Assembly: GCA_009787385.1 (NCBI GenBank)
Contig: WRGC01000005.1
Coordinates: forward strand, 1 to 64,000
Origin: Bacillota bacterium
Lineage (GTDB): Bacteria > Bacillota > Clostridia > Christensenellales > Pumilibacteraceae
Direction: 5' to 3'
Length of the DNA stretch: 64,000 bases
Position numbers and translations under genes: made by a program. Numbering within the stretch: the stretch's first letter is position 1; every line of letters starts with the position of its first letter. The notes beneath the pieces are model-generated. The model ran no database searches and had not been told where the DNA came from. It saw nothing but the letters and a program-made list of their open reading frames with translations. Of this stretch, positions 38,267 through 48,097 are shown piece by piece.

Positions 38267-41200
38267 CTACAACCAATCTAAAGGATTATCAGATTCGGGC
38301 AAATCAATATCTACAGAATTTGATGATTTTGAGATGTTTGTATCTGTAGAACTATCTATAGAACTAAAGGTCTCTTTCGTCTCTTTTTGTATAGGATTCT
38401 CATCATGAGAAGAAGTATCAATACTACTATTTACAAAATTATTGTCCAAATTAAAGCCAACCTGACTAGAGTATACTAGATTCCCATTTTCATATGCTAC
38501 TATATTGTTGTTTTCAATTCTATTATTATTTAAAGTATCTTTATTAGTACACGACAATAAGTTGATGGATTTTTGTATGTTTGTATCTATCTCAAACTTA
38601 TACCCCCTACCCCAAACAGTGACAAAACGCCAATTTTCACCCTCTCCAATCTTTTCTCTAATGCGTTTGATATGCACATCTACTGTTCTACTATCCCCAT
38701 TATAATCACTTTTCCATACGCTTTCAAGCAACTTTTCACGACTAAAAACCTGCATTGGATGCGTCACAAAATAGTACAACAACTCTATCTCTTTAGGTGA
38801 CATTAATACTCGTTTGCCTGATACTTTGACTATATAATTGTCTATACTTACAAACAAATTATCTATAAGTACATCTCCACCAATTGCACTATTGTTGTAA
38901 AAATCTACTGTATTTGGCTTGTTAATGTTGTTAACAACTTCTTTATTATTGCTTGTATTCAACGAACTGTAAACATCTCTCGTATCTACTTTTGCAATAC
39001 TGTTGCTACCAACAACTTGTTTGTTAATTTGTGTATTCTCTACTATATAAGGTTCTATCGTGTCTAATTTTGCAATAGTATCTTTTCTAAAAGTATTCTT
39101 GTTGCTTTTTTCAATCAACTTAAAATCAGCAATTGCATGTTGTACATATTCCAACAATACTCGTTTTTCTACTTTATTGTTCTTAAACCAGTCTGTAGAC
39201 CATATGCGATAAAACTTCCACCCCATATTTTCTAAGATAGATTGTCTCAATCTATCTCTATCCCTAGCATTTTTGCTAGAATGGTAAATTGCACCATCAC
39301 ATTCTATTGCCAAAATAAAACAATCTAATGTTGGATGTTTGACTGCTAAATCTATTCTAAATCCACTACTACCCACTTGAGTATTTACCTTATATCCATT
39401 GTCCACTAATACTTGATATACTTCCAATTCAAATTTAGAATCAAACTTATTTATATCTTTAACATCAAGATTTTCGTACAGTTGTTTTACACCACGCTCT
39501 GCATACTCAAGATATTCCTTTAATAATCTTGCACCTACACTCTTTGCTCTATTAGCATCTATGTCATGTGCCCTAATGCTAGATACCAACTTTACATTAT
39601 GCTTGGCTCTAGTAATTGCCACATTGAGACGGCGTTCTCCGCCCTTAATACTCAATGGACCAAAGCTCTGTCTAAATTTGCCTATAGAATTATTTGCATA
39701 TCCAACACTAAAAATTATGGTATCTCTCTCATCACCTTGCACATTTTCTAAATTTTTTACAAAAAACGGCTCTACTAATTGCTCATCAAAATATTTAGCA
39801 AACCTATCATCTTTAGAACGCTTATATTCTAAAGCGTATTCTATACACTGTTGTTGCTTTACACTAAATGCAATTATACCAAGAGATCTCTCAGGGTGCG
39901 TAGCATAATGCTGATATATAAGTTGAACTACTCTATTTGCTTCATCTCTATTTTGATTATTGTCATATATTCCATCTTGTACAAATTCAAACTCTACTCC
40001 AGTATCTACACCATCTTGTGGCGAATTGAATGTGACAAGTTGATTTTGATAAAAATGTTTGTTGCTAAATGCAATTAGTGATTCGCTACGACTACGATAG
40101 TGCCACTTGAGAGTTTTTTCATAAAAAGATGTCCCCTTTAGAGTAACACACTTATCCAAAATAGACTCAAATGCAATTGGATCATCTTCACTTTCTTGTT
40201 GTGTATCATCATATTGCTCGTCGTCAGATCCTAATACAGTTTCAAAAAAATTGCTAGGTGGCATTTGTTTTGAATCTCCAACTACTACAACTTGCTTGGC
40301 TCTATATATACTTCCCAAACTATCCCACGGAAAAATTTGTGATGCTTCATCAAAAATTACAACATCAAATTGAGTATCATTGAGATATGTTGCAACACTA
40401 TTAGGAGACATCAAAAAACATGGTTTGAGAGTTTGCACCAAATCTATAGCATTGCTCATCAATTTGCGTACAGGAATATGCCTCATTTTCTTGCCTGCTT
40501 CATGACGCAAAAGTTTTATTTGAGCAACAAGTAAAGAACTCTTATCATTTTCCAAAACATGTCTAATGTTTTTTATGATATTGTTAGATACCTCTGTCCT
40601 TGCTAATACCAAAGACAATTGGTCATGTTTTACAAATGACTGTACAATTTTGTCATGTGTTTGTCTACTAAAGTGATTTAAAATAGGGTTGATAGATAAT
40701 ACCCAATAAAATTGCTGTAAATAAAATGATTTTAAAAATACACTATTTAATTCATCACTACGCACCCCATTTGAAATTGCAAATATCAACCAATCATACA
40801 ATTCCAATTGTTTGATTTCACGCAAATTATGTTCAAATCGCACAAATTCTTGTATACTATCATACTCATCTAACAATCTTTGAGTATATCCAAAACCTTT
40901 TTGAAAATCAATAATATCAAAATCAATTATTGACTTATCAAAATTGTGTTGCAAATCTTGTAATACAGCCCCATTCTTAGAAATAGAATCATATTGTGAT
41001 ACATATTGTGCAAGTCTAGACTTGATATTATCAAACTCAAATTGATTTAATCTAGCAAAATATCTAAAATTGCATGGCAATATATCATTGAGAACATCAA
41101 GATGAATATATAGTTCATGCCAATCATCTACTTTGTTCAACCCAATTCCTGTAGCATGCAACTTGACATTGTCTAAATCTATTTTGACTTTTTCTAATTC

Positions 41201-43663
41201 TTGTCTTGCTATTTCAACTCTTTGTCTTAAATGTATACTATCCCTATACTTTTCTTGAAATTGATTGATGTCACTGCATACTTTTTCAAGCATATCAAAC
41301 AACAAAATTGTATCTTCAACACTTGACTTGTTTAAATTGGACAACCTATTGTTGAATTCATTCAACTTAGTTTTGACAATCATGTATTGTTTTGCAATTT
41401 GCAATTTTTCTACTGCCAATTTATAATTTATTTTTATATTATTTTTGCTCAATGTAGACAATAATTTTGCATCTTGTTTGTACTTTCCACCAAATATTCT
41501 ACTTATAGCACCCTTATATTGAGTAGTATATTTGTGGTACAAGATATCTATATCCTTATCAAAAAGTTGCTCATTAAATACAGACATAATTTGACTGTAT
41601 AGATTGTCCAAATATTGTTGTATATTGCTAGCTATATCAACAATAGTATTGAACAATTGATTGCAAGCAATATCCAATTTGTCAATAAAAACAGCATGTT
41701 GGTCCAATGTCTCTTTGACTTGTGTAGTTGCATTAAACAACTTAGAAAGACTCTCTCGCTCAAAAAATCTACCATCAAAAACAGACAACTCAGTTGCAAC
41801 CTTTAGACTTTGCATTGTTGGGTCAATTTGACTATCAAAAATATCCAAACTATAAACATTAGAAATAGTATTTTTAAAATCTATTATATCACTATAATAC
41901 TGATTAGCTAATTTGAGTTTGGATTTAAATTCATTTAAAAAAACAAAATCTACATTTTCTACAATCAATCCATACCAAATATGTTGTCTAAAATCTTGTC
42001 CTATTGCACTACAATATTGACAATGATTTTCTATTATTGTTTTAGCTCTTAAAATATATTGGTCATTCTTTTCTGATATTTTGGGGATAATAAAATCCAA
42101 TTGCTTTACATTGCTGTATTTGGAAATATTGGATAATATCTCATAAGGAGATTGATTGATTTGTGCTATATTTTCGTGCAAAGCATTTAGATATTCATCC
42201 AATTTTTGCTTATCTCTAAAAATTATTTTAGTATTCTCAAAAAAATCATTGTTGAGTCTGTATGTCAAATCTAAGTTTTCTGTCAAGCTATAAATTATTT
42301 TCTTCTTATCTATTTTGTCAGCGTTGTGAAGCTCTAGACAAAATTTTGACAAACCTACTTTGTCTAGTCTATCATACACTACATTAAGTGCTGCCATCTT
42401 TTCGGACACAAACAAAACTGACTTATTTTGATATAGCAACTCAGCAATAATATTAGTTATTGTCTGTGATTTTCCTGTACCGGGAGGTCCTTGAACTACT
42501 AGGTTTTTGCCGTCCTTAGCTAGAGCTATAGTTTCTATTTGACTAGAGTCTGCATCTACTACACTGTGCAGTTCTACAATATCCTTTGATTGTTTAAAAT
42601 ACAAATCAAAATCTATAGAATTGCGTTGTGCCAAGTTGGATACACTAGATGGATTTACTATTTGGTCTATTATGTTGTGAGCAAGTACTTTATTGCGATT
42701 GGTAACCAAGTCATTGTACATATCCAACTTATTAAAACTAAACAATCCCAAAGCACAACTGCTATTTACACTCCAACTTGATTGATGAGCAATTTGTTCT
42801 TTAACAAATTGAAAATAATTGTCTATATCCAACTTGTCATCAAAATTAAATTTGTCAAACTCTATATTGTGTTCGTGTTTCAATCTATAAGCCAATGCAG
42901 GATTGAAATTCAAATCTTCTTGAGTATATGAAATTACAAACTTACTTTTATTTATAACTTCTAATTTTATTGGCATCAATATAATTGGAGATACAAGATT
43001 ATCTATTCGTGAATTGGCTACAACACTCCAATTGAGTGTGCCAAAAGTTATGTACAAAATATTAACACCCTTTTCTATCAAGCACTCTCTAGCCAATTTT
43101 TGCATACTTTTAAGTACATGATTGGTAGATACATCTCTTTTGTGTGCTAAAATTTCACCTTTGGATAGTTTGTCATACAACTTTGCCAACTTGGCAGATA
43201 CTTTATCAATATGTATTGTGTTCTTTGAACTTTTTTCAAAAGTGTTGGTATTAGTATTTGAAAAATTGTTTTCATAATCAAAATTATTGTTGTTCAAATT
43301 AGAACCAACTTGGCTAGAATATATTGGATTGCCATTTTCGTATGCTACTATATCACTAGTTGTATTTGCAGACAAAAGCATATCATTGTCATTAGTAGAT
43401 TGTTGTTGATTGGTATAGTTTTCAAAATTATCATCTACTTCAAAGTATATCTTTCTTTTGGAATTGTCAGTAGTACCCCCTAGATACTCATCTACATTAA
43501 AAATTTGCAATGACTTGCCCATGTACAAATCTTCAAAAATCAAAGAAAAACTAGGTGCTAATACATCCAATTTGCGTAGCTTAGCATCTTTGAAATTTAT
43601 AAACGCATTGCGTTTTGAAGTATCCAACAATTTTTGACACCACAAGTCAAATATCTTACTCAT
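38267..43663 (-). CDS. giant SF1 helicase-nuclease fused to an OmpR-type winged helix
   Basis: 1798 residues. Domains in order: DUF4011-like N-terminus (DLWCQKLLDTSKRNAFINF, residues 4-22); SF1 ATPase with Walker A GPPGTGKS (392-399), a long helical insert (about 430-1060), Walker B FDEASQ (Asp1105), VVVGDSKQMPP, and VAITRAKH (about 1350); an endonuclease domain of the Vsr/MTES_1575 type (about 1400-1515; FRIDLAV, IECDGAIYH, WKFYRIWSTDWF); a Ser/Asn-rich linker; and a winged helix of the Trans_reg_C/OmpR type (about 1604-1693; LMSPKEIELLYYFV, REKLLESVW, RTVDVHIKRIREKI, VWGRGYKF). The first three occur together in COG1112-like helicase-nuclease proteins; the winged-helix fusion is new to me. 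There is no receiver domain. A strong promoter lies 7 bases before the ATG. A motif near residue 105 (VAYENGNPIYSSQVG) recurs near residue 1725. Confidence 0.85.
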   Translation of the reverse strand: MSKIFDLWCQKLLDTSKRNAFINFKDAKLRKLDVLAPSFSLIFEDLYMGKSLQIFNVDEYLGGTTDNSKRKIYFEVDDNFENYTNQQQSTNDNDMLLSANTTSDIVAYENGNPIYSSQVGSNLNNNNFDYENNFSNTNTNTFEKSSKNTIHIDKVSAKLAKLYDKLSKGEILAHKRDVSTNHVLKSMQKLARECLIEKGVNILYITFGTLNWSVVANSRIDNLVSPIILMPIKLEVINKSKFVISYTQEDLNFNPALAYRLKHEHNIEFDKFNFDDKLDIDNYFQFVKEQIAHQSSWSVNSSCALGLFSFNKLDMYNDLVTNRNKVLAHNIIDQIVNPSSVSNLAQRNSIDFDLYFKQSKDIVELHSVVDADSSQIETIALAKDGKNLVVQGPPGTGKSQTITNIIAELLYQNKSVLFVSEKMAALNVVYDRLDKVGLSKFCLELHNADKIDKKKIIYSLTENLDLTYRLNNDFFENTKIIFRDKQKLDEYLNALHENIAQINQSPYEILSNISKYSNVKQLDFIIPKISEKNDQYILRAKTIIENHCQYCSAIGQDFRQHIWYGLIVENVDFVFLNEFKSKLKLANQYYSDIIDFKNTISNVYSLDIFDSQIDPTMQSLKVATELSVFDGRFFERESLSKLFNATTQVKETLDQHAVFIDKLDIACNQLFNTIVDIASNIQQYLDNLYSQIMSVFNEQLFDKDIDILYHKYTTQYKGAISRIFGGKYKQDAKLLSTLSKNNIKINYKLAVEKLQIAKQYMIVKTKLNEFNNRLSNLNKSSVEDTILLFDMLEKVCSDINQFQEKYRDSIHLRQRVEIARQELEKVKIDLDNVKLHATGIGLNKVDDWHELYIHLDVLNDILPCNFRYFARLNQFEFDNIKSRLAQYVSQYDSISKNGAVLQDLQHNFDKSIIDFDIIDFQKGFGYTQRLLDEYDSIQEFVRFEHNLREIKQLELYDWLIFAISNGVRSDELNSVFLKSFYLQQFYWVLSINPILNHFSRQTHDKIVQSFVKHDQLSLVLARTEVSNNIIKNIRHVLENDKSSLLVAQIKLLRHEAGKKMRHIPVRKLMSNAIDLVQTLKPCFLMSPNSVATYLNDTQFDVVIFDEASQIFPWDSLGSIYRAKQVVVVGDSKQMPPSNFFETVLGSDDEQYDDTQQESEDDPIAFESILDKCVTLKGTSFYEKTLKWHYRSRSESLIAFSNKHFYQNQLVTFNSPQDGVDTGVEFEFVQDGIYDNNQNRDEANRVVQLIYQHYATHPERSLGIIAFSVKQQQCIEYALEYKRSKDDRFAKYFDEQLVEPFFVKNLENVQGDERDTIIFSVGYANNSIGKFRQSFGPLSIKGGERRLNVAITRAKHNVKLVSSIRAHDIDANRAKSVGARLLKEYLEYAERGVKQLYENLDVKDINKFDSKFELEVYQVLVDNGYKVNTQVGSSGFRIDLAVKHPTLDCFILAIECDGAIYHSSKNARDRDRLRQSILENMGWKFYRIWSTDWFKNNKVEKRVLLEYVQHAIADFKLIEKSNKNTFRKDTIAKLDTIEPYIVENTQINKQVVGSNSIAKVDTRDVYSSLNTSNNKEVVNNINKPNTVDFYNNSAIGGDVLIDNLFVSIDNYIVKVSGKRVLMSPKEIELLYYFVTHPMQVFSREKLLESVWKSDYNGDSRTVDVHIKRIREKIGEGENWRFVTVWGRGYKFEIDTNIQKSINLLSCTNKDTLNNNRIENNNIVAYENGNLVYSSQVGFNLDNNFVNSSIDTSSHDENPIQKETKETFSSIDSSTDTNISKSSNSVDIDLPESDNPLDWL

Positions 43664-43670
43664 ATATAAC

Positions 43671-43699
43671 AATATAACACATTATTGCATATTTGTCAA
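43671..43699 (-). promoter_or_regulatory. promoter of the helicase-nuclease gene, seven bases before its ATG
   Basis: Minus strand TTGACA (43694-43699), 17-base spacer, TATATT (43671-43676), then seven bases and the ATG at 43661-43663. The -10 box covers an upstream in-frame TTG, which rules that start out. No Shine-Dalgarno exists; a leaderless mRNA is predicted. Confidence 0.72.
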
Positions 43700-43744
43700 T
43701 AATGGATATAATTGTACACTATCATTGTCATTTCAAAATAATTA

Positions 43745-43781
43745 TACAAAAAATCATACTATAGAGGATATCTATAGTATG
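43745..43781 (-). terminator. terminator downstream of the NYN-domain gene
   Basis: 11-bp perfect stem (CATACTATAGA / TCTATAGTATG, 43755-43765 / 43771-43781) followed on the minus strand by ATTTTTTG. It separates the NYN gene from the helicase gene, so the two are transcribed independently. Confidence 0.8.
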
Positions 43782-43802
43782 AAATCAACAAGGCTAATAT
43801 AT

Positions 43803-44648
43803 TTAATTATCCAACTTTTTTATCTTCAAAATATTGTTGACATTTGCAAATTCAAAAATAGGTTTGTTATCCTGAACTTGAGCTTTAAAAAATGTTGCCA
43901 CATGCCCATTGTTTTGACCATACAATTTTGGATTAAAGTCATTGTATTTTCGGTATATTCCATCTACAAAAGCTGAAAAAAACATCCACCCACTATCATC
44001 AGCTCTCTCTTGCAACAAATAATAAGCATACTCTAGTATTTCATGTTTTGCTGCAAATTTGGGGACAATATCTACAATAGGTTGTTCAGATTCTTGAAAT
44101 GTAGTTGTTGATATAGTTGATAAAACTTGAGTGTTTTTTTGTTGTTTTTTCTTAGATTTGCTATTAGTTGACTTGTCTAAACTTTGTACAACCTTTTTTG
44201 GGCTATTTATTAGCAACAACTCATCTACAGCAATAAACCTATCACATGCCTTTCTAAATGCTTGTGGGGTCTTTTTTTCGCCTGCACCTATCACTATAAG
44301 ATTGTCATTGCGAAAACGCATAGCAAGTCCTGTAAAATCACTGTCACTAGTAGCTAAGCAAAAACAATCCACTTTCCCGCCATAAAGTATATCCATAGCA
44401 TCAATAATCATACTACTGTCAGTAGAATTTTTGCCCTTAGTATAATTGGTTTGTTGTCGTTGTTCTATAGAGTTTTCTAGCAAGACATCTCGCCAACCAT
44501 TTTGTTTTGGGCGTGTAAAGTCTCCATATAAACGCCTATATGTAACCCTACCAAATCTACTAAGTTCGTCTAACAATACTGCATAGTATTCTCTAGACAT
44601 GTTATCGCTATCTATAAGCAAGGCTATCGTTCTGTCTTTTATTTCCAT
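43803..44648 (-). CDS. NYN-domain ribonuclease-like protein with OST-HTH domain
   Basis: N-terminal NYN/PIN-like nuclease of the LabA type (residues 1-145): acidic residues in ALLIDSDNMS, in TDSSMIIDAMD and in CLATSDSDFTGLAMRFR form the metal site. A Ser/Lys-rich linker (about 150-190) leads to a C-terminal OST-HTH/LOTUS-like domain (about 200-281; ILEYAYYLLQERADDSGWMFFSAFVDGIYRKYNDFNPKLYG). This architecture is known from bacterial RNA-processing proteins with unknown targets. No ribosome site is evident. It is upstream of the giant helicase on the same strand but separated from it by a terminator. Confidence 0.85.
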   Translation of the reverse strand: MEIKDRTIALLIDSDNMSREYYAVLLDELSRFGRVTYRRLYGDFTRPKQNGWRDVLLENSIEQRQQTNYTKGKNSTDSSMIIDAMDILYGGKVDCFCLATSDSDFTGLAMRFRNDNLIVIGAGEKKTPQAFRKACDRFIAVDELLLINSPKKVVQSLDKSTNSKSKKKQQKNTQVLSTISTTTFQESEQPIVDIVPKFAAKHEILEYAYYLLQERADDSGWMFFSAFVDGIYRKYNDFNPKLYGQNNGHVATFFKAQVQDNKPIFEFANVNNILKIKKLDN

Positions 44649-44734
44649 GATAATTTATTTTTCAATGATAATATTTATAATAAGTTTTTGAAAGCAATAA
44701 TTGTAATAATTTACAAATTGTTTTTCAACAATAA

Positions 44735-45256
44735 TTATCTACCAAATATAGACAAAAACAAATTGTTGTTTAAAAAAATGTTGGCTGCACTATCCCTAAT
44801 TTGCCCTATAGCATCTTGTCCACTAGGTAATAAATACATAATCCAAATTACAAGCATGACAAACACTACACACATTGCAAACGCTAAAACCCCACCTAGT
44901 CCCTTATTGAGCCAGTCTGCTTCGTTGTCTTGAGTTGTAGTAAAAGCACCTATTGTAGCAGTACTAATCTTGAGCAACAGTAATGTTACAAAAAACAATA
45001 TAATATAACTAATGATACTAAACATTGCATCTTTAGCAAAAAAACTATCACTTAAAGTATTTCTAAAGTCATCAAATATAGCACTAACTACAGGGGTTGA
45101 CAATATACTAGCACCAAATACTGACACTATTACGGCAGTAATAAGCATGCTCTTTAGTCCACTACCCATCTTGCGTACTTGAACATCAAAGCCACTAGCA
45201 AAACCTCCCGCTGTCCCCAATACAATAAAGCTATAAATAATTATTGTAGCTATCAT
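44735..45256 (-). CDS. CvpA-like membrane protein
   Basis: 174 residues, four predicted membrane helices (ATIIIYSFIVLGTAGGFASGF, LKSMLITAVIVSVFGASIL, MFSIISYIILFFVTLLLLKI, LGGVLAFAMCVVFVMLVIWI). The layout, with LNKGLGGVLAFAM before the last helix, fits the CvpA/colicin-V-production family, whose members in Firmicutes have ill-defined roles. AAGGGGA precedes the ATG at 45254-45256. A consensus promoter lies at 45324-45352. Confidence 0.7.
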   Translation of the reverse strand: MIATIIIYSFIVLGTAGGFASGFDVQVRKMGSGLKSMLITAVIVSVFGASILSTPVVSAIFDDFRNTLSDSFFAKDAMFSIISYIILFFVTLLLLKISTATIGAFTTTQDNEADWLNKGLGGVLAFAMCVVFVMLVIWIMYLLPSGQDAIGQIRDSAANIFLNNNLFLSIFGR

Positions 45257-45323
45257 ATGATTCCCCTTAACTCTAAACTTAACTTTTAATTTACATAGAA
45301 CTATTACTTGATAATTTAATTGT

Positions 45324-45352
45324 ATTATATAATATTTACCAATTATTGTCAA
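45324..45352 (-). promoter_or_regulatory. promoter of the cvpA-like gene
   Basis: TTGACA (45347-45352), 17-base spacer, TATAAT (45324-45329), a perfect sigma-A match. The leader is about 60 bases and ends with an AAGGGGA ribosome site. Confidence 0.82.
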
Positions 45353-45430
45353 TAGGTTTTGTATAAATTAATTAATAGTTGATTAATAATTTAGACATTA
45401 AATAGTATTGAAACATCAATTTACAATTTT

Positions 45431-45468
45431 AAAAAGGTACTTGGTTTATAGACCAAATACCTTTTTAA
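45431..45468 (-). terminator. terminator of the M60-peptidase remnant
   Basis: 15-bp stem with one mismatch (AAAAAGGTACTTGGT / ACCAAATACCTTTTT) and a 6-base loop, 45 bases after the last stop codon of the decayed surface peptidase. Confidence 0.82.
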
Positions 45469-45512
45469 AAACTATGGAAACCATAAATTGTTAATTGAAA
45501 ATTAAAATTGAT

Positions 45513-47938
45513 TTATCTCTTAAAAACCCCAAATGCAATGCAACCAACAAAAATTATCACAATTATTATTGCTGCAATCATTATTAATAAATAGATTATA
45601 TTATTATTTTTATTACTATCAGTGTTATTGTTGTAAGTGTTATTGTTGTAAGTGTTATTGTTGTAAGTGTTATTGTTGTAAGTGTTATTGTTGTAAGTGT
45701 TATTGTTGTCAGTGTTATTGTTGTAAGTGTTATTGTTGTAAGTGTTATTGTTGTCAGTGTTATTGTTGTCAGTATTATTATCAGTATCATTGTTAGGTAT
45801 ATATTCTACAATTTTGCTATCATTGCTCTCAACTCCATCATTAACAGATCTAACAAAATAGCTTACTTTTTGGTACGAATCTGTGATAGTATCTATATAC
45901 TCATTTTTTTAGTTTGTGCAACAACAGAATAATTGGAGTTATTTAGGCTTTTATATATAATATAATCAGTAGCATTGTCAACACTACTCCAACTAAGTTT
46001 TATGTCATAACCAACCACTTGTATTTGCAAATTTGTAACAGCTTCAGGCTTTTCTGGCAATTCTGGTTCTGGAGCAGAAATATCATCATCCAAAAAATCA
46101 AAAAAGAATTTTTGATTTGCATTACCCGTATCGTTGTACATAATAATTGTCGTTCCATTTTGTGGTATACCACCACCATCTACATCCAAAACTTTGCCTG
46201 ACTGACTACTTTTAATAGTATAAGAATGTCCAATTGTACTATTGCCATTGTACACAAGTTTCCATTTTGTAGCATTGTTTATATTTGAATCATAGACAAT
46301 TTCAACTCCTTTTTCTTGCAAATAAGAATTATTATTTATATTTTTTATCAAATAAGTGTTGTTAGTTTGCTCTATCAGTTGCCATTTGTGAGATGTTGCT
46401 TCATATCTATCCCACATTGATACCTTGTTATCTTTTATGTTTATTACAAACTGGTCTTTTATACTAGAACACATGGCTACTACTTGCTCATTCAACTGTG
46501 GGGGCTTTGTTGTTGTTCCACCGTCTTCATCTTCTACAATATACTCTACTACAGGAGATGTATCCCTACTTTGCCATAATAGGACTAGTGAGTGATGGAA
46601 GACTGTTTATTTTTTCTAGTGTTTGTTGTAATGGTATTATTCCCCACATTTCAAAAAATGGAGATAAATTGCGGTTGGCACATAATGATGTCATATAAAT
46701 AAAAAGTTGCTTTCCAACATCACCCGAATCACTGTTAGGAAGTTGAGAACTACCAATTTCTCTATACATTTTGTGAAGCTTAGGATAAAAGTTTTTTCCA
46801 AAACTCAAATGCAATTGCCAAAACATCACTAATTGAAGAAAAACATCACTTATAACATCAAAGTCCTTATTAGACTTGTTAAAATATGAAAACGCATCAC
46901 TATATTTATTCTCATTTTCTAGTCTTGTTGCCATTCCATGAAAATATTCTTGAACATACATACTCATTACATTGTTTGTAACTTCTGAAAGACCTTTCCA
47001 CATCCATGCTGTCACTTGGCGTGTATGCCCTTGCTCATGCCAAGGTCCCTAACCATTGTTAAAAAACTCATCAACATCCAAAATTGTTTTTATTGTATTT
47101 GTACCATACCCCGTAACATGATAAAATGCATACATATAATATTGATTGCTAATATCCTCTATATGAGCCAATCTATGCGGATCTGGTCTATTGTATGGCC
47201 GTGCAGCATTGGGTGACAATCCTGTTGCTATATCCTCTATCTCTACTGCTTGGTCATATCTTTTTAATAACGGAGTAGGATCTTTGCCATTGAGATATTT
47301 CAATGCACTATCACGAGATACTGCTGTATATGTTCTATTTGACAACAACTCACAAACACTAGATTCTGTCGTATTATTCAACATATTTTGCCAATCCGCT
47401 TGAGAGTGTTTTCCTAAAATAAATAATGGGGACTTAACTCCCCCACTTGTAACTTTGACATTTATTGTACCACTATGATGTAAAGAAAAATACAAAAGCC
47501 CCGCTACACTACTAGATATAGTATTATTGCCCGAATTCAAATTTATTTCCTTAGGAGAATCAAAGCTAAAAGGTAGACGCTTTGTACCTATTATAGCTGT
47601 AATGCTCCACCTGTTACTGTTAGAGTTATATTTTCATTAGCCCTACACCATATTCCAGTTGGATAGTATGGCCACCATGGAAACCATTTACCAATAGCAT
47701 TTTGACTTTCTTCTGCTGTGACTCCCAAACCTTCTATATCAAATGATGAGTCGTCTAGCCTTTGCTCTAAATCAATTGCATTGAGTCTATTCGTGTCAAT
47801 ATTGTCATTTATACAATATTTTTCAAGACAAGTAGCATCATTAACATGATTGTATGTACAATAAATACACAATTGAGTTGTCAATATTAGCAAAACCAAA
47901 AGCAATGTACTAATAATTTTCAAATTTCTATTTAACAT
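45513..47938 (-). pseudogene. M60-family surface metallopeptidase with lectin and Fn3 domains, decayed
   Basis: Read across frames, this was one exported protein of about 800 residues: signal peptide (NLKIISTLLLVLLILTTQL), an M60-like part with the zinc motif HEQGH (47025-47039) in the family context GPWHEQGHTRQ, a ricin-B-type lectin part (ENGKVLDVDGGGIPQNG-like text SGKVLDVDGGGI), an Fn3-like part (PEAVTNLQIQ ... IKLSWSSV ... YFVRSVNDG), a (Y/D)NNNT repeat linker and a C-terminal membrane helix (IIYLLIMIAAIIIVIIF) ending at 45513. Defects: frameshift near 47600, TAG at 47049-47051 where relatives have Trp just before the HExxH, frameshift near 46572, and loss of one A in an A7 run near 45908. 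M60 peptidases cleave mucin-like glycoproteins, implying a host-associated ancestor. Confidence 0.82.
45621..45770 (-). repeat. 15-base tandem repeat encoding (Y/D)NNNT
   Basis: Ten units of a 15-base repeat (plus strand AGTGTTATTGTTGTA, varied at one base) lie between the Fn3-like part and the membrane helix of the decayed surface peptidase. In the frame of the membrane helix each unit reads Y-N-N-N-T or D-N-N-N-T. The two variants alternate irregularly. Another frame reads Leu-Thr-Thr-Ile-Thr and is not the coding one. Confidence 0.9.
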
Positions 47939-48097
47939 TACACAGTTAGTTTTTACATAAAATATACTTTTAACAATTAAATGTCATTTTATTCTTTATT
48001 CTTTTCACAAACAATAATGTAAATCTTATAGACAATACTTTTATAAATATTGTCTTATAAAAAGCATACTTGTCAAAAATACAAATATGCTTTAAAT
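47939..48097. other. intergenic, A/T-rich with two hairpins
   Basis: Upstream of the M60 remnant and downstream of element G. ATAGACAATA / TATTGTCTTAT (48027-48058) and AAAGCATA / TATGCTTT (48060-48093) can each form a hairpin; the second may end argS transcripts on the minus strand. No coding frame seen. Confidence 0.4.

Noticed and set aside
45533-45796. Open frames across the 15-base tandem repeat: a plus-strand Cys/Tyr-rich frame and a minus-strand Leu-Thr-Thr-Ile frame.
   Set aside because: Both arise because the repeat unit is a multiple of three and free of stops in these frames. The frame that joins the Fn3-like part to the membrane helix reads (Y/D)NNNT and is the coding one.
47049-47051. 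TAG before the HEQGH motif as a recoded (read-through) codon.
   Set aside because: Three frameshifts in the same gene show it is decayed, and TAG is used as an ordinary stop elsewhere in the window.
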